Part shown: piece by piece, positions 1-9,649 of the stretch | Numbering within the stretch: the stretch's first letter is position 1 | Layout of the letters: every line of letters begins with the position of its first letter | NCBI RefSeq assembly: GCF_013170845.1 | Contig: NZ_CP033367.1 | Location: 4,837,001 to 4,901,000, forward strand | DNA length: 64,000 nt | Source of the DNA: Mesorhizobium loti R88b | Lineage (GTDB): Bacteria > Pseudomonadota > Alphaproteobacteria > Rhizobiales > Rhizobiaceae | Direction: 5' to 3' | Notes under the pieces: generated by a model | What the model was told of the DNA's origin: nothing | Database searches by the model: none | Seen by the model: only the letters and a program-made list of their open reading frames with translations | Position numbers and translations under genes: made by a program

Positions 1-93
1 GCGGCCAAAAGCGCTTTGATATACGGGCGGCATCCCCGGCCGAACGCCACGCGGGCAAGGCCGTCCCATATCCCAGCAACGAGGCATTCTTTC

Positions 94-1305
94 ATGGCGA
101 AGATCAAGGTGGCGAACCCGGTCGTCGAACTCGACGGCGACGAGATGACCCGCATCATCTGGCAGTTCATCAAGGACAAGCTGATCCACCCTTATCTCGA
201 CCTCAAGCTTGAATATTATGATCTTGGCATCGAGCATCGCGATGCCACCAACGACCAGGTGACGATCGATTCTGCCAACGCCATCAAGAAATACGGCGTC
301 GGCGTGAAATGCGCGACGATCACCCCCGACGAGCAGCGCGTCGAGGAATTCAAGCTGAAGAAGATGTGGAAGTCGCCGAACGGCACCATCCGCAACATCC
401 TCGGCGGCACGATCTTCCGCGAGCCGATCATCATGAAGAACGTGCCGCGGCTGGTGCCCGGCTGGACCAAGCCGATCATCGTCGGCCGTCACGCCTTCGG
501 GGACCAGTACCGCGCCACCGATTTCCGCTTCCCCGGCAAGGGCAAGCTGACGATCAAGTTCGTCGGCGAGGACGGCCAGGTCATCGAGCATGACGTGTAC
601 GACGCGCCCGGCGCCGGTGTCGCCATGGCCATGTACAATCTCGACGACTCGATCCGCGAGTTCGCTCGCGCCTCGCTGAACTACGGCCTGCTGCGCAACT
701 ATCCGGTCTACCTGTCGACCAAGAACACCATCCTCAAGGCCTATGACGGCCGCTTCAAGGATATCTTTCAGGAAGTCTACGAGGCTGAGTTCGAGGCGGA
801 ATTCAAGGCGAAGAAGCTGTGGTATGAGCACCGCCTCATCGACGACATGGTGGCGTCCGCCCTGAAATGGTCGGGCGGCTATGTCTGGGCCTGCAAGAAC
901 TATGACGGCGACGTCCAGTCCGACACGGTGGCGCAGGGCTTTGGTTCGCTCGGCCTGATGACCTCGGTGCTGATGACGCCGGACGGCAAGACGGTGGAGG
1001 CGGAAGCAGCGCACGGCACCGTCACCCGCCACTATCGCCAGCATCAGAAGGGTGAGGAAACCTCGACCAATTCGATCGCCTCGATCTTCGCCTGGACGCG
1101 TGGCCTCGCCCACCGCGCCAAGCTCGACGACAATGCCGAATTGAAGCGGTTTGCCGACACGCTGGAGAAGGTCTGTATCCAGACGGTCGAGAGCGGCTTC
1201 ATGACCAAGGACCTGTCACTGCTGATCGGTCCCGACCAGCCTTGGCTGTCGACCACCGGCTTCCTCGACAAGATCGACGAGAATTTGCAGAAGGCGATGG
1301 CCTGA
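94..1305 (+). CDS. icd: NADP-dependent isocitrate dehydrogenase
   Basis: Oxidatively decarboxylates isocitrate to 2-oxoglutarate in the TCA cycle, producing NADPH in the cytosol. The 403-residue product starts [20 protein letters not shown] and has the substrate-loop segment [15 protein letters not shown] and the dehydrogenase signature [18 protein letters not shown] near residue 270. Its length and sequence match the homodimeric eukaryote-like (type II) IDH typical of alphaproteobacteria rather than the E. coli type. The frame is open upstream to position 16, but the ATG at 94 gives the conserved N-terminus. It is followed after 1 base by an unrelated hypothetical gene on the same strand. 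Confidence 0.97.
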   Translation: MAKIKVANPVVELDGDEMTRIIWQFIKDKLIHPYLDLKLEYYDLGIEHRDATNDQVTIDSANAIKKYGVGVKCATITPDEQRVEEFKLKKMWKSPNGTIRNILGGTIFREPIIMKNVPRLVPGWTKPIIVGRHAFGDQYRATDFRFPGKGKLTIKFVGEDGQVIEHDVYDAPGAGVAMAMYNLDDSIREFARASLNYGLLRNYPVYLSTKNTILKAYDGRFKDIFQEVYEAEFEAEFKAKKLWYEHRLIDDMVASALKWSGGYVWACKNYDGDVQSDTVAQGFGSLGLMTSVLMTPDGKTVEAEAAHGTVTRHYRQHQKGEETSTNSIASIFAWTRGLAHRAKLDDNAELKRFADTLEKVCIQTVESGFMTKDLSLLIGPDQPWLSTTGFLDKIDENLQKAMA

Positions 1306-1306
1306 T

Positions 1307-2056
1307 ATGAAGATGCGGACCTTGGCAGACAAGGTCCGCATCTGTGCGGCAAACAACGCCGATCTCTACGAAGCGGTGTTTCGGGCTCACGGGTTGAGGG
1401 AACACCGAAACTTGTTCCTGTGGTGGAGCGATACGCCGGCTCCACCATACTATTCAAATATGACAACGCTGGATCCTGATGCGATCGTGCTTCAGCTCGA
1501 AGCAGTCAAGCACTTGAGTTCGGTGCTTGACGGTCCCTTTGCGGTCAAGGACGGATTTTGTCGTCTCGACCTGGCCGACATCGGGTTCAAGGTTCTTTTC
1601 GACGCAAGCTGGATATGGGCCGATCCGGACAGCGCGATCGGAAGGACCGGCGGCGGCCGGGCTGCCGGATGGCGGCGCATCTGTGATCCCGACGCGCTCC
1701 ATGCCTGGGAGGATGCATGGGCGTCAGACAACCCAACCGACCGAGGGGGGTTCCCGCCGGCGATACTCGATAACCCAAACGTTGCATTTCTAGGGCGTGC
1801 TACAACCGCTGGCTTTGACGCCGGATGCATCGTTAACCGCTCGTCGGAGGCGATGGGCCTATCGAATGTCTTTGCAACGGGTGACGACGCAGAACCCGTC
1901 TATCAAGATGCAGCGAATGCCGCCCTTACCTACGCCAACGGTCTTCCGCTCGTGGGATATGAGCGCGGTGCTGCTTTGCGGGCGGCGCGTACAGCCGGCT
2001 TCGAATCGGTCGGGAACTTGCGTATTTGGCTTCAGCTCGGCGAGGAAACAACTTGA
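1307..2056 (+). CDS. Hypothetical protein, possible GNAT-like C-terminus
   Basis: A 249-residue protein I do not recognise. The ATG lies 1 base after the icd stop, and the stop codon overlaps the next gene's TTG start (TTGA), so it looks translationally coupled on both sides. The C-terminal part (AALRAARTAGFESVGNLRIW) resembles the last strand region of GNAT-fold proteins, where a conserved 'A..R..GF...G..R.W' pattern occurs. The middle (CIVNRSSEAMGLSNVFA) would also fit. No clear acetyl-CoA loop was seen, so the assignment is a guess. Base composition looks lower in GC than icd, which may mean it was acquired. Confidence 0.7.
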   Translation: MKMRTLADKVRICAANNADLYEAVFRAHGLREHRNLFLWWSDTPAPPYYSNMTTLDPDAIVLQLEAVKHLSSVLDGPFAVKDGFCRLDLADIGFKVLFDASWIWADPDSAIGRTGGGRAAGWRRICDPDALHAWEDAWASDNPTDRGGFPPAILDNPNVAFLGRATTAGFDAGCIVNRSSEAMGLSNVFATGDDAEPVYQDAANAALTYANGLPLVGYERGAALRAARTAGFESVGNLRIWLQLGEETT

Positions 2057-2679
2057 ACAGGCCAACTCTCTACGGCGCGGACTACAGCGTTTACGTGCGC
2101 ATCGCGCGGATGGCGCTGGAGGAGAAAGGCATCGACTATGAGTTGGTGCCGCTCGACATCTTTGCCGCCGACGGCATCCCGGCCTGGTATCTCGAGCGTC
2201 ACCCGTTCGGCCGCATTCCGGCCTTCGAGCATGACGGGTTCCGGCTCTTCGAGACGAACGCGATCGCGCGCTATGTCGACGAGGCTTTCGACGGTCCGGC
2301 GCTGCAGCCCGCCGATGCGCGCGGTCGCGCCAGGATGGGCCAGATGACAGGCATGCTCGACGCCTATGGCTACCGCGCCATGGTCTGGGACGTCGCCGTT
2401 GAGCGGCTGGAGAAGGCTGAACCCGACAAGACGGTGATCGCCAACGGCCTTCGGCAGGCGGAAACGGTGCTCAGGGTGCTCACCTCACTCAAGGCTCCCG
2501 GCCCCTGGCTGCTGGGCGACCAGTTGACACTCGCCGACCTGCACGCAGCGCCGATCATCGGTTATTTTCTCAAGGTTGCCGAGGGACAAAAGCTGCTGGC
2601 GGAGTTCGCCGAGATCCAAGGCTGGTACACGCGCATTGCTAATCGTCCGAGCTTTGCCCGCACCGAGAAAGCCGAATAG
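2053..2679 (+). CDS. Glutathione S-transferase family protein
   Basis: Predicted cytosolic GST of 208 residues, conjugating glutathione to electrophiles. The thioredoxin-like N-terminal domain (residues 1-80) has YGADYSVYVRIARMALEEKG, a cis-proline segment (HPFGRIPAFEHDGFRLFETNAI) and the glutathione-binding E-T/S motif. The helical C-terminal domain includes the N-capping segment WLLGDQLTLADLHAAP. The first in-frame start giving a normal GST N-terminus is the TTG at 2053 (MNRPTLYGADYS), which overlaps the preceding stop as TTGA. An upstream in-frame start at 2026 would add nine residues. The substrate cannot be told from sequence. Confidence 0.9.
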   Translation: MNRPTLYGADYSVYVRIARMALEEKGIDYELVPLDIFAADGIPAWYLERHPFGRIPAFEHDGFRLFETNAIARYVDEAFDGPALQPADARGRARMGQMTGMLDAYGYRAMVWDVAVERLEKAEPDKTVIANGLRQAETVLRVLTSLKAPGPWLLGDQLTLADLHAAPIIGYFLKVAEGQKLLAEFAEIQGWYTRIANRPSFARTEKAE

Positions 2680-2685
2680 CGCACA

Positions 2686-3480
2686 TCAATCGGGAAGATA
2701 GATCTCGGCCTTCATGAAGGTTTTGGCGCGGCCGCTGATCAGCACGCGGTCATCGGCAAGTTCGCACAGCAAATGGCCGCCGCGCTGCGAGCACTGGAAT
2801 GCCGAAAGCCTGGTCTTGCCCAGTTTCTCCGACCAGTACGGCACCAGTGTCGCATGGATCGAGCCGGTCACCGGATCCTCGGGAATGCCCGCTGCCGGAG
2901 CGAAGTAGCGCGACACAAAATCGTGGCTGCCGCCGCACGCGGTGACAACGACTCCGAGCGGGTCGAAGGCCGCGATCTTGAACAGGTCCGGAGCGAAGGA
3001 TCGCACGGCCGCTTCATCGGCAAGCTCGACGAACAGGTTCTCGAAGTTGCGAAAGCACGCGACCGGCCGGGCCGACACGCTGTCCTGAAGCGTGCGCGTC
3101 AATTCGGCATCGAGCGGCTGCGGCGGGAAGCATGGCAGGTCAAGCCGATAGGCGCCGTCATGTCGCGAAACCCTGATCTCGCCGACCCGCGTCGCGAAGG
3201 CCATGTCGTTCGACACGTTGTAGGCTTCGGCAAGCACGTGAGCGGTGGCAAGCGTCGCGTGGCCGCAGAAATCGGCCTCATGCACCGGCGTGAACCAGCG
3301 CAGGTCCCAACCGGTGCCGTTCGGTCGTGCAAAGGCGGTTTCGGCCAAATTGTTCTCGTTGGCAACCGCCTGCATGACCTCGTCCGGCAGCCAGTCCTCC
3401 AGGATGAGGACGGCCGCCGGGTTGCCCTGAAAAATCCGATCGGCAAAAGCGTCGGCCTGATACATGGTCAGTGTCGGCAT
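2686..3480 (-). CDS. PhzF family isomerase
   Basis: A 264-residue member of the PhzF (phenazine biosynthesis-like/diaminopimelate-epimerase-fold) family. The N-terminal half has the family signature DAFADRIFQGNPAAVLILEDW and the catalytic-glutamate segment NNLAETAFA. The C-terminal half has GIPEDPVTGSIHATLVPYW, a PhzF hallmark. No phenazine genes are nearby, so the role is probably a small-molecule isomerase of unknown substrate. The ATG at 3480 (MPTLTMYQADAFAD) matches family N-termini better than the in-frame ATG at 3510. Convergent with the GST gene. Confidence 0.9.
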   Translation of the reverse strand: MPTLTMYQADAFADRIFQGNPAAVLILEDWLPDEVMQAVANENNLAETAFARPNGTGWDLRWFTPVHEADFCGHATLATAHVLAEAYNVSNDMAFATRVGEIRVSRHDGAYRLDLPCFPPQPLDAELTRTLQDSVSARPVACFRNFENLFVELADEAAVRSFAPDLFKIAAFDPLGVVVTACGGSHDFVSRYFAPAAGIPEDPVTGSIHATLVPYWSEKLGKTRLSAFQCSQRGGHLLCELADDRVLISGRAKTFMKAEIYLPD

Positions 3481-3528
3481 AATCCTTCTCCGGACCGGCC
3501 GTCGAAACATCCAGGCGGCAGGCGCGCA

Positions 3529-4008
3529 TTAGAAGCTGATTTCCGGCCGGGTCACCATCAGCCAGAGGATCGCAAGCACCGCGCCAAAGGCTGGAAAACC
3601 GCAAGCAAACCAGATGCGAAACAGGCGCTTCTCCTCAGCGGGCAGCGGCGCGTTTTCGAGAGCCGCTTGCCGCGCCAGGTTTCGTATCCGAATTTGAATC
3701 CAGACCACCGGCAGCCAGAACAGGCCGGTCACGACATAGAGCAGCAAGGACAGTACGATCCAGCCCTCGGAGAGCGGCCAACCCACTGCCCGCGCCAAAA
3801 GCACGCCAGTGATCGGCTGGACGATGACGGCCGTTGCCGTGAAGATCGTGTCGGCGATGACGACCGTGCCGGCGACATGGGCAACGAGCTCGGCGCGGCC
3901 AGTGCGTTGCGCCATCAGCATGAAGAAGGCGATGCCGGCGCCGGTGCCGAACAGAACCATGGCGCCGATGACATGCGCCCAGCGCAGGAGGTCGGCCCCG
4001 AGGCTCAT
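3529..4008 (-). CDS. DUF2269-type integral membrane protein
   Basis: A 159-residue inner-membrane protein with about four hydrophobic segments: WAHVIGAMVLFGTGAGIAFFML, a segment near residue 50, WIVLSLLLYVVTGLFWLPVVWI, and FGAVLAILWLMV. It resembles the predicted integral membrane family DUF2269 (COG5528-like). Its ATG overlaps the stop codon of the upstream SDR-DoxX gene as ATGA, so the two are almost certainly co-translated, which suggests a joint membrane role. The function is unknown. Confidence 0.8.
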   Translation of the reverse strand: MSLGADLLRWAHVIGAMVLFGTGAGIAFFMLMAQRTGRAELVAHVAGTVVIADTIFTATAVIVQPITGVLLARAVGWPLSEGWIVLSLLLYVVTGLFWLPVVWIQIRIRNLARQAALENAPLPAEEKRLFRIWFACGFPAFGAVLAILWLMVTRPEISF

Positions 4009-5318
4009 CGCTCGTCCAGGATCGCCAAGGCCACGAGAGCAAGGCAAAGTGCGGGAACAGCCTTGACCATTGCCCCCAGCGGATCGAGCCACAGGTCGGG
4101 CGCAAGCACGGTCGCCGTGCCGAGATAGGCCAAGGTGATGGCAAGCATGCCCAGCAGCGCGAGGCGCGCGAGGGACCGTACGATAATGGCGGCTCCGACA
4201 ATGATGTCGGCGAGACTTCCGGCAATGACCGCACCGAGCGCCAGGGCCGGCGACAGGCCATGTGAGACCAGAATATCCGCCGCCGCACCTTGTCTGATAA
4301 ACCCGACGATGCCGGAAACCAGCCAGAACAACGACAGGATGCCGAACACAGCCGGTTTCAGCAGCCAAAGGCGGGCGAACCAGCGTTCCTGGACATGGGC
4401 GGGCATGGCAGCCAGCGTTGCTTCCAGCGGCTGCAGTTTGTGATCGGAAATCTCGCTCCAGGATTTGGCGTTACCGGTGACGCCGCGCGCCAGCGCGGCA
4501 AGGGCTGCGCTGCGCAGAGGCGATCGCCAGCCAAGCAAGCCAAGGCCATCGGCAATGGCGCCCGCAAGCAAACCGAGCATGGACGGCATCGGCACGACGC
4601 GGGCCTGCGGCAGGCCAAGCCAGGCGCGGAAAGCAATCAGGACATCGCCGAGCGAGCGGGCATCGGCTTCGACGAGATCGACTGTAGTGCGGGGCGGCAG
4701 GGATCCGGCGACCGCGCGTGACACGGTTTCTGCAACGTCAGTGACCGCCACGGTCTGGATCGGCTGGCGTGCCATGACGGCGGGGATAAAGCCGGGGAAT
4801 GCCGCAAGCGCGCGCAGAAGTGCTGTCCCGCCATAGGCAGCAGGCGCGATCACCAGGCCCGGCCGCAGGATCGTCCACTCCAGCGAAGAGCTGGCGACTG
4901 CCTTGTCGCCTTGCGCCTTGGTGCTGAAAAAGACATTTGTCGACGCGGGATCGGCGCCGATGGCGGAGATCTGCACCAAACGGCCGACCCCGGCCTGTTC
5001 GCAGGCTGAGACCAGAGCCACGACCGAGTCCCGGTGGATGGCGTCGAGGCGGTCGCGCGGGCCGTCCTGCAGGGCGCCCGCCGCATTGACGACCGCATCC
5101 ATGCCCGCGACCATTGGCAGCCAGTCCTCAGCGGCAAGCAGTTGCGCCATGTCGGCCGCGATCCAGCCTACCGCCGGCCAGCGCCGCTTGGCATCACTGA
5201 CATCACGGCCGAGCCCAGTCACCTGATGGCCGTCGCGAACCAGGCGGCCGACGACGGCTTCGCCGATCAGCCCATAGCCGCCAAGGACGAGCACCTTCTT
5301 GCCAGGACTATCGGGCAT
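4005..5318 (-). CDS. NAD(P)-binding (NmrA/SDR-like) protein fused to a DoxX-like membrane domain
   Basis: A 437-residue two-part protein. Residues about 8-290 form an atypical SDR/NmrA-like Rossmann domain with nucleotide motif GGYGLIGEAVVGRL and segments typical of NAD(P)H-dependent epimerase-like proteins (VNAAGALQDGP, ISAIGADPAS, WTILRPGLVI). Residues about 310-437 are hydrophobic with four predicted membrane segments and resemble the DoxX-like family. The ATG at 5318 places the glycine motif 13 residues in; an in-frame upstream extension would run into alaS. It lies 10 bases after alaS on the same strand and overlaps the DUF2269 gene (ATGA). A membrane-anchored redox or quinone-linked role is inferred, not shown. 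Confidence 0.85.
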   Translation of the reverse strand: MPDSPGKKVLVLGGYGLIGEAVVGRLVRDGHQVTGLGRDVSDAKRRWPAVGWIAADMAQLLAAEDWLPMVAGMDAVVNAAGALQDGPRDRLDAIHRDSVVALVSACEQAGVGRLVQISAIGADPASTNVFFSTKAQGDKAVASSSLEWTILRPGLVIAPAAYGGTALLRALAAFPGFIPAVMARQPIQTVAVTDVAETVSRAVAGSLPPRTTVDLVEADARSLGDVLIAFRAWLGLPQARVVPMPSMLGLLAGAIADGLGLLGWRSPLRSAALAALARGVTGNAKSWSEISDHKLQPLEATLAAMPAHVQERWFARLWLLKPAVFGILSLFWLVSGIVGFIRQGAAADILVSHGLSPALALGAVIAGSLADIIVGAAIIVRSLARLALLGMLAITLAYLGTATVLAPDLWLDPLGAMVKAVPALCLALVALAILDER

Positions 5319-5328
5319 TCCGTGGCTT

Positions 5329-7995
5329 TCAGGCTGCCTCCAGCGCCGCCTTGACCGCGGCGATCGCATCATTGGCCTTCGAGGCATCCGGGCCGCCGGC
5401 CTGCGCCATGTCGGGCCTTCCGCCGCCGCCCTGCCCACCCAGGGCGGCCGAGGCCACACGCACCAGATCGACCGCGCTGAAGCGGCCGACGAGATCATCG
5501 GTCACGGCGACGACGACGCTTGCCTTGTTGTCTTCGCCGGCGCCGACGAAGACGACGACGCCGGAGCCGAGCGAGGTCTTGCCGGCATCGGCCAGCGGCT
5601 TCAGATCCTTCGGCGAGACGCCCGATACTGCCTTGCCGAGGAAACCGACACCGGCGACGATCTCATTCTCGGCCGGGGCGCCGGCAGCGGCACCGCCGCC
5701 AAGCGCAAGCTTCTTGCGCGCTTCGGTCAATTCCTTCTCGAGCTTCTTGCGCTCCTCAAGCAGCGTCTCGACACGCGCCGGTACGTCGGCGGGCGAGATC
5801 TTCAGCACGGCTGCCGTCGCCTTCAGACGCCTGTCCTGCTCATCGAGATATCTTCGTGCGGCTTCGCCGGTCAGCGCCTCGATGCGGCGCACGCCGGCGG
5901 CGACCGCGCTGTCGGAGACAACGCGCACCAGGCCGATATCGCCGGTCGCCCGGACATGGGTACCGCCGCAGAGTTCGACCGAATAGGGCCGGTTGGCCTT
6001 GGCGCCATGCAGCCCCGTGCCCATCGACACGACGCGCACCTCGTCGCCATACTTCTCGCCAAACAGCGCCATGGCACCCTCGGCGATGGCATCGTCGACC
6101 GACATCAAGCGCGTCGTCACCGGGCTGTTCTGCACGACGATTTCGTTGGCCATGCGCTCGACCTCTTCGAGCTCCTCGGCAGAGATCGGCTTGTTGTGCG
6201 AGATGTCGAAACGCAGGCGCTCGGGCGCTACCAGCGATCCCTTTTGCGCGACATGGGTGCCCAGCACCTCGCGCAGCGCCTCGTGGATCAGATGCGTCGC
6301 CGAATGGTTGGCACGCAGCCTCGTGCGGCGCGCGTGGTCGACTTTCAGCTCGACGGCGGCGCCCGTCTTGACCGTGCCGCTCGCCACCTTGCCGAGATGC
6401 ACGAACAGCCCATCGGCCTTCTTTTGCGTGTCCGAAATCTCGATCGAGAAGCCTTCGCCCGAGATGACACCGGTGTCGCCCATCTGGCCGCCGGATTCGC
6501 CATAGAACGGCGTCTGGTTGACGACGACAGCGACCGCATCGCCCTTGCCGGCGCTGTCGACGGTCTTGCCGTCCTTGACCAGCGCCTGGACGAGGCCTTC
6601 CGCGGCTTCAGTCTCGTAGCCGAGGAACTCGGTGGCACCAGCCTTTTCGCGCACCGAGAACCAGACTGTTTCGGTTGCGGCTTCGCCGGATCCCGCCCAA
6701 TGCTTGCGCGCCTCGGCCTTCTGCTGCTCCATCGCATTGGTGAAGCCGGCAAGATCGACCGAGATGTTGCGCTGACGCAGAGCGTCCTGCGTCAGGTCGA
6801 GCGGGAAACCATAGGTGTCATAGAGCCTGAAGGCCGTCTCGCCATCCAGCATGTCGCCGGCATGAAGCGTTTCCGTCGCCTCGGAGAGCAGGCCGAGGCC
6901 GCGTACCAGCGTCTTGCGGAACCTGGTCTCCTCAAGCTTCAGCGTCTCGGTGATCAACTGTTCGCCGCGCAGCAGTTCGGGATAGGCCTGGCCCATCTCG
7001 CGCACCAGCGCCGGCACCAGCTTCCACATCAGCGGCTCGCTCGCACCGAGCAACTGCGCGTGGCGCATGGCGCGGCGCATGATGCGGCGCAGCACGTAGC
7101 CGCGGCCTTCGTTCGACGGCAAGACACCGTCGGCGACCAGGAAAGAAGATGAACGCAGGTGATCCGCCATGACGCGGTAGGACGCCACGGTCTCCGCATC
7201 CGGAGCGCGCCCGAGCGCGGAGGACGCGGCATCGATCAGGTGGCGGAACAGATCGGTTTCGAAGACGCTTTCCACCCCCTGCAGGATGGACGCCATGCGC
7301 TCCAGGCCCATGCCAGTGTCGATGGACGGGCGCGGCAGGTCGACGCGCTCCTCCTTCGTCACCTGTTCATACTGCATGAACACCAGGTTCCAGAATTCGA
7401 GGAAACGGTCGCCATCCTCCTCGGGGCTGCCGGGAGGCCCACCCCAGATGTGCTCGCCACGGTCGATGAATATCTCAGAGCACGGCCCGCACGGTCCGGT
7501 GTCGCCCATCGCCCAGAAATTGTCCGAGGTCGCGATGCGGATGATGCGGTCGTCCGAGAAACCCGCGATTTTCTTCCAGAAGCCGGCAGCCTCATCGTCG
7601 GTGTGATAGACGGTGACCAGCAGCTTGTCCTTCTTCAGCCCGAATTCCTTGGTGATGAGATTCCAGGCAAGCTCGATGGCGCGCTCCTTGAAGTAGTCGC
7701 CGAAGGAGAAATTGCCGAGCATCTCGAAGAAGGTCAGGTGACGCGCGGTGTAACCGACATTGTCGAGGTCATTGTGCTTGCCGCCGGCGCGAACGCTCTT
7801 CTGGGCAGTTGTGGCGCGCGAATAGGCCCGCTTCTCCAGGCCGGTGAAGACATTCTTGAACTGGACCATGCCGGCATTGGTGAACATCAATGTCGGATCG
7901 TTGCGCGGCACAAGCGGGCTCGAGGCCACGACCTCGTGGCCCTCCTTGCGGAAATAGTCGAGAAAGGTCGACCGGATCTCGTTCACGCCACTCAT
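5329..7995 (-). CDS. alaS: Alanyl-tRNA synthetase
   Basis: Charges tRNA-Ala in the cytosol. At 888 residues it has the usual full length. The class II catalytic core begins [21 protein letters not shown] and includes [13 protein letters not shown] and the motif 2 region. The editing domain has the zinc/hydrolase motifs [12 protein letters not shown] and [13 protein letters not shown]. The glycine-rich C-Ala domain ends with [16 protein letters not shown]. The leader (7996-8264, on the minus strand downstream of recA) has a GC-rich hairpin ending 22 bases before the start codon, described separately. Confidence 0.98.
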   Translation of the reverse strand: MSGVNEIRSTFLDYFRKEGHEVVASSPLVPRNDPTLMFTNAGMVQFKNVFTGLEKRAYSRATTAQKSVRAGGKHNDLDNVGYTARHLTFFEMLGNFSFGDYFKERAIELAWNLITKEFGLKKDKLLVTVYHTDDEAAGFWKKIAGFSDDRIIRIATSDNFWAMGDTGPCGPCSEIFIDRGEHIWGGPPGSPEEDGDRFLEFWNLVFMQYEQVTKEERVDLPRPSIDTGMGLERMASILQGVESVFETDLFRHLIDAASSALGRAPDAETVASYRVMADHLRSSSFLVADGVLPSNEGRGYVLRRIMRRAMRHAQLLGASEPLMWKLVPALVREMGQAYPELLRGEQLITETLKLEETRFRKTLVRGLGLLSEATETLHAGDMLDGETAFRLYDTYGFPLDLTQDALRQRNISVDLAGFTNAMEQQKAEARKHWAGSGEAATETVWFSVREKAGATEFLGYETEAAEGLVQALVKDGKTVDSAGKGDAVAVVVNQTPFYGESGGQMGDTGVISGEGFSIEISDTQKKADGLFVHLGKVASGTVKTGAAVELKVDHARRTRLRANHSATHLIHEALREVLGTHVAQKGSLVAPERLRFDISHNKPISAEELEEVERMANEIVVQNSPVTTRLMSVDDAIAEGAMALFGEKYGDEVRVVSMGTGLHGAKANRPYSVELCGGTHVRATGDIGLVRVVSDSAVAAGVRRIEALTGEAARRYLDEQDRRLKATAAVLKISPADVPARVETLLEERKKLEKELTEARKKLALGGGAAAGAPAENEIVAGVGFLGKAVSGVSPKDLKPLADAGKTSLGSGVVVFVGAGEDNKASVVVAVTDDLVGRFSAVDLVRVASAALGGQGGGGRPDMAQAGGPDASKANDAIAAVKAALEAA

Positions 7996-8017
7996 GACTG
8001 CTGCCTTTTCGCGAAAA

Positions 8018-8036
8018 CCGCCGGCACGGCCGGCGG
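8018..8036 (-). promoter_or_regulatory. Perfect hairpin in the alaS leader, possible attenuator
   Basis: An 8-bp perfect stem (CCGCCGGC / GCCGGCGG) with a 3-base loop, followed on the minus strand by TTTTCGCG. It ends 22 bases before the alaS start codon. It has the outline of an intrinsic terminator inside the leader and shares the core ACCGCCGGC with the recA terminator upstream. Attenuation of alaS is inference; it could also be a dispersed palindrome or leftover terminator. Confidence 0.45.
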
Positions 8037-8158
8037 AAACTGGTCTCTGCTTTCCAGAAATAGACTTGGCCTTTTAGCGGGCAGGCCCCAGCCTGTCCAG
8101 AAACACGGAATTGGGCCAATCCAAGAGCTTGCCAGCCATCCGCGTTACCCAAAAACGA

Positions 8159-8186
8159 AAACCGCCGGCTCAAAGGCCGGCGGTTT
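8159..8186 (-). terminator. Rho-independent terminator of recA
   Basis: An 11-bp perfect stem (AAACCGCCGGC / GCCGGCGGTTT) with a 6-base loop, followed on the minus strand by a T-rich run (TTTTCGTTTTTGG). It lies about 80 bases past the recA stop codon and before the alaS leader. Confidence 0.85.
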
Positions 8187-8264
8187 GGAACGCGATACTA
8201 CGGAACTCAGTTACTTAAGCGTCAGATGATAGGCTGGATTTATGGCTGAACTCTGGCCATTGCC

Positions 8265-9368
8265 TTACATCGCGCCGGATTCTTCCTCGAAGCCATCGTC
8301 GCTTTCACCGCGCTCGGGGCCGCCATTTTCGAGGAATTTCTCGGCGATCAGACCGGCATTCTGCCTGAGCGCCAGTTCGATTTCGCGTGCCGTATCGGGA
8401 TTGTCGCGCAAGAACAGCTTTGCATTCTCGCGGCCTTGGCCGAGGCGCTGCGAATTGTAGGAGAACCAGGCGCCCGACTTCTCGACCACCCCGGCCTTGA
8501 CGCCGAGATCGACCAGTTCGCCGGTCTTTGACACACCTTCGCCATACATGATGTCGAATTCGACCACCTTGAAGGGCGGCGCCAGCTTGTTCTTGACCAC
8601 CTTGACGCGGGTCTGATTGCCGACGACCTCGTCGCGGTCCTTGACCGAGCCGATGCGGCGGATGTCGAGGCGAACCGAAGCGTAGAACTTCAGCGCATTG
8701 CCGCCCGTCGTGGTTTCGGGCGAACCGAACATGACGCCGATCTTCATGCGAATCTGGTTGATGAAGATGACCATGGTGTTGGAGCGCGAGATCGAGGCGG
8801 TCAGCTTGCGCAGCGCCTGGCTCATCAAACGCGCCTGAAGACCAGGCAACGAATCGCCCATCTCGCCCTCGATTTCGGCGCGCGGCGTCAGTGCCGCGAC
8901 CGAATCGACCACCAGCACGTCGATGGCGCCGGAGCGCACCAGAGTGTCGCAGATTTCCAGCGCCTGTTCGCCGGTGTCGGGCTGCGAGATCAGCAGGTTT
9001 TCAAGGTCGACGCCCAGCTTGCGGGCATAGACCGGGTCGAGCGCGTGTTCGGCATCGACGAAGGCGCAGATGCCGCCCTTCTTCTGGGCCTCAGCCACGG
9101 TGTGCAGGGCCAGCGTCGTCTTGCCCGAGCTTTCCGGCCCATAGATTTCGACGATGCGACCGCGCGGCAGACCACCGACGCCAAGCGCGATGTCGAGGCC
9201 AAGCGAGCCGGTCGGCACCGTTTCAATCTCGACGACCTGCTCATTGGCGCCGAGCCGCATGATCGAGCCCTTGCCGAAAGCCCGCTCGATTTGCGACAGC
9301 GCCGCATCCAGAGCCTTTGATTTGTCCACTGCCTTGTCCTCTACAAGCCGCAAAGAATTCTGAGCCAT
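8265..9368 (-). CDS. recA: Recombinase RecA
   Basis: DNA strand-exchange ATPase and co-protease for LexA in the SOS response. The 367-residue product has Walker A ([13 protein letters not shown], about residue 75), Walker B ([12 protein letters not shown]), the L2 loop region ([28 protein letters not shown]) and an acidic C-terminal tail ([13 protein letters not shown]). Start at 9368 is supported by an AAGGGGTGA ribosome-binding site. Upstream is a sigma70-like promoter with a LexA-type box inside it, described separately. A terminator follows. Confidence 0.98.
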   Translation of the reverse strand: MAQNSLRLVEDKAVDKSKALDAALSQIERAFGKGSIMRLGANEQVVEIETVPTGSLGLDIALGVGGLPRGRIVEIYGPESSGKTTLALHTVAEAQKKGGICAFVDAEHALDPVYARKLGVDLENLLISQPDTGEQALEICDTLVRSGAIDVLVVDSVAALTPRAEIEGEMGDSLPGLQARLMSQALRKLTASISRSNTMVIFINQIRMKIGVMFGSPETTTGGNALKFYASVRLDIRRIGSVKDRDEVVGNQTRVKVVKNKLAPPFKVVEFDIMYGEGVSKTGELVDLGVKAGVVEKSGAWFSYNSQRLGQGRENAKLFLRDNPDTAREIELALRQNAGLIAEKFLENGGPERGESDDGFEEESGAM

Positions 9369-9423
9369 GATACATCACCCCTTGGTCGTCAATGAAGGCC
9401 GGACAATCCGTAATCCCTGCCAG

Positions 9424-9452
9424 TTTGTACCTTTTTTGTTCTCATTTGGCAA
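9424..9452 (-). promoter_or_regulatory. recA promoter
   Basis: On the minus strand, -35 TTGCCA (9447-9452), a 17-base spacer and -10 TACAAA (9424-9429), ending 55 bases before the recA start codon. The proximal LexA-like box lies within the spacer and the -10, where a bound repressor would block polymerase. Confidence 0.7.
9427..9441. promoter_or_regulatory. LexA (SOS) box, proximal to recA
   Basis: Plus strand GTACCTTTTTTGTTC: GTAC-N7-GTTC with a T-rich spacer, one mismatch from the alphaproteobacterial LexA direct repeat GTTC-N7-GTTC. It overlaps the recA promoter spacer and -10. Confidence 0.75.
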
Positions 9453-9492
9453 GAGGCACCAACCAATTGAAAAACAAGTAATATCCTGATTT

Positions 9493-9507
9493 GTTCCTTT
9501 TTCGTAC
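9493..9507. promoter_or_regulatory. Second LexA-like box upstream of recA
   Basis: Plus strand GTTCCTTTTTCGTAC: GTTC-N7-GTAC, again one mismatch from the consensus and with the variant half-site at the other end from the proximal box. It lies 51 bases farther upstream and could serve recA as a second site, or the divergent psuK gene. Confidence 0.5.
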
Positions 9508-9649
9508 CAGGACATCGAGCAGAATGCCCCCATGCGTTGGGCCAGACGCTTCGTTGTTTCGATCCGCCGAATCGCCTCCCCTGCATGCGAAGCTCCGTCG
9601 CAGACCCTAGCGCTTGTGCGATGGGAATAACAAAGGTCATATCGCCGGC

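Noticed and set aside
2773..4128. Long plus-strand frame (451 codons) opposite PhzF and the membrane genes
   Set aside because: It is arginine/glycine-rich with no recognised motifs and opposes three well-supported minus-strand genes.
5299..7152. Long plus-strand frame (617 codons) opposite alaS
   Set aside because: alaS is unmistakable on the other strand; the opposite frame shows only codon-composition echo.
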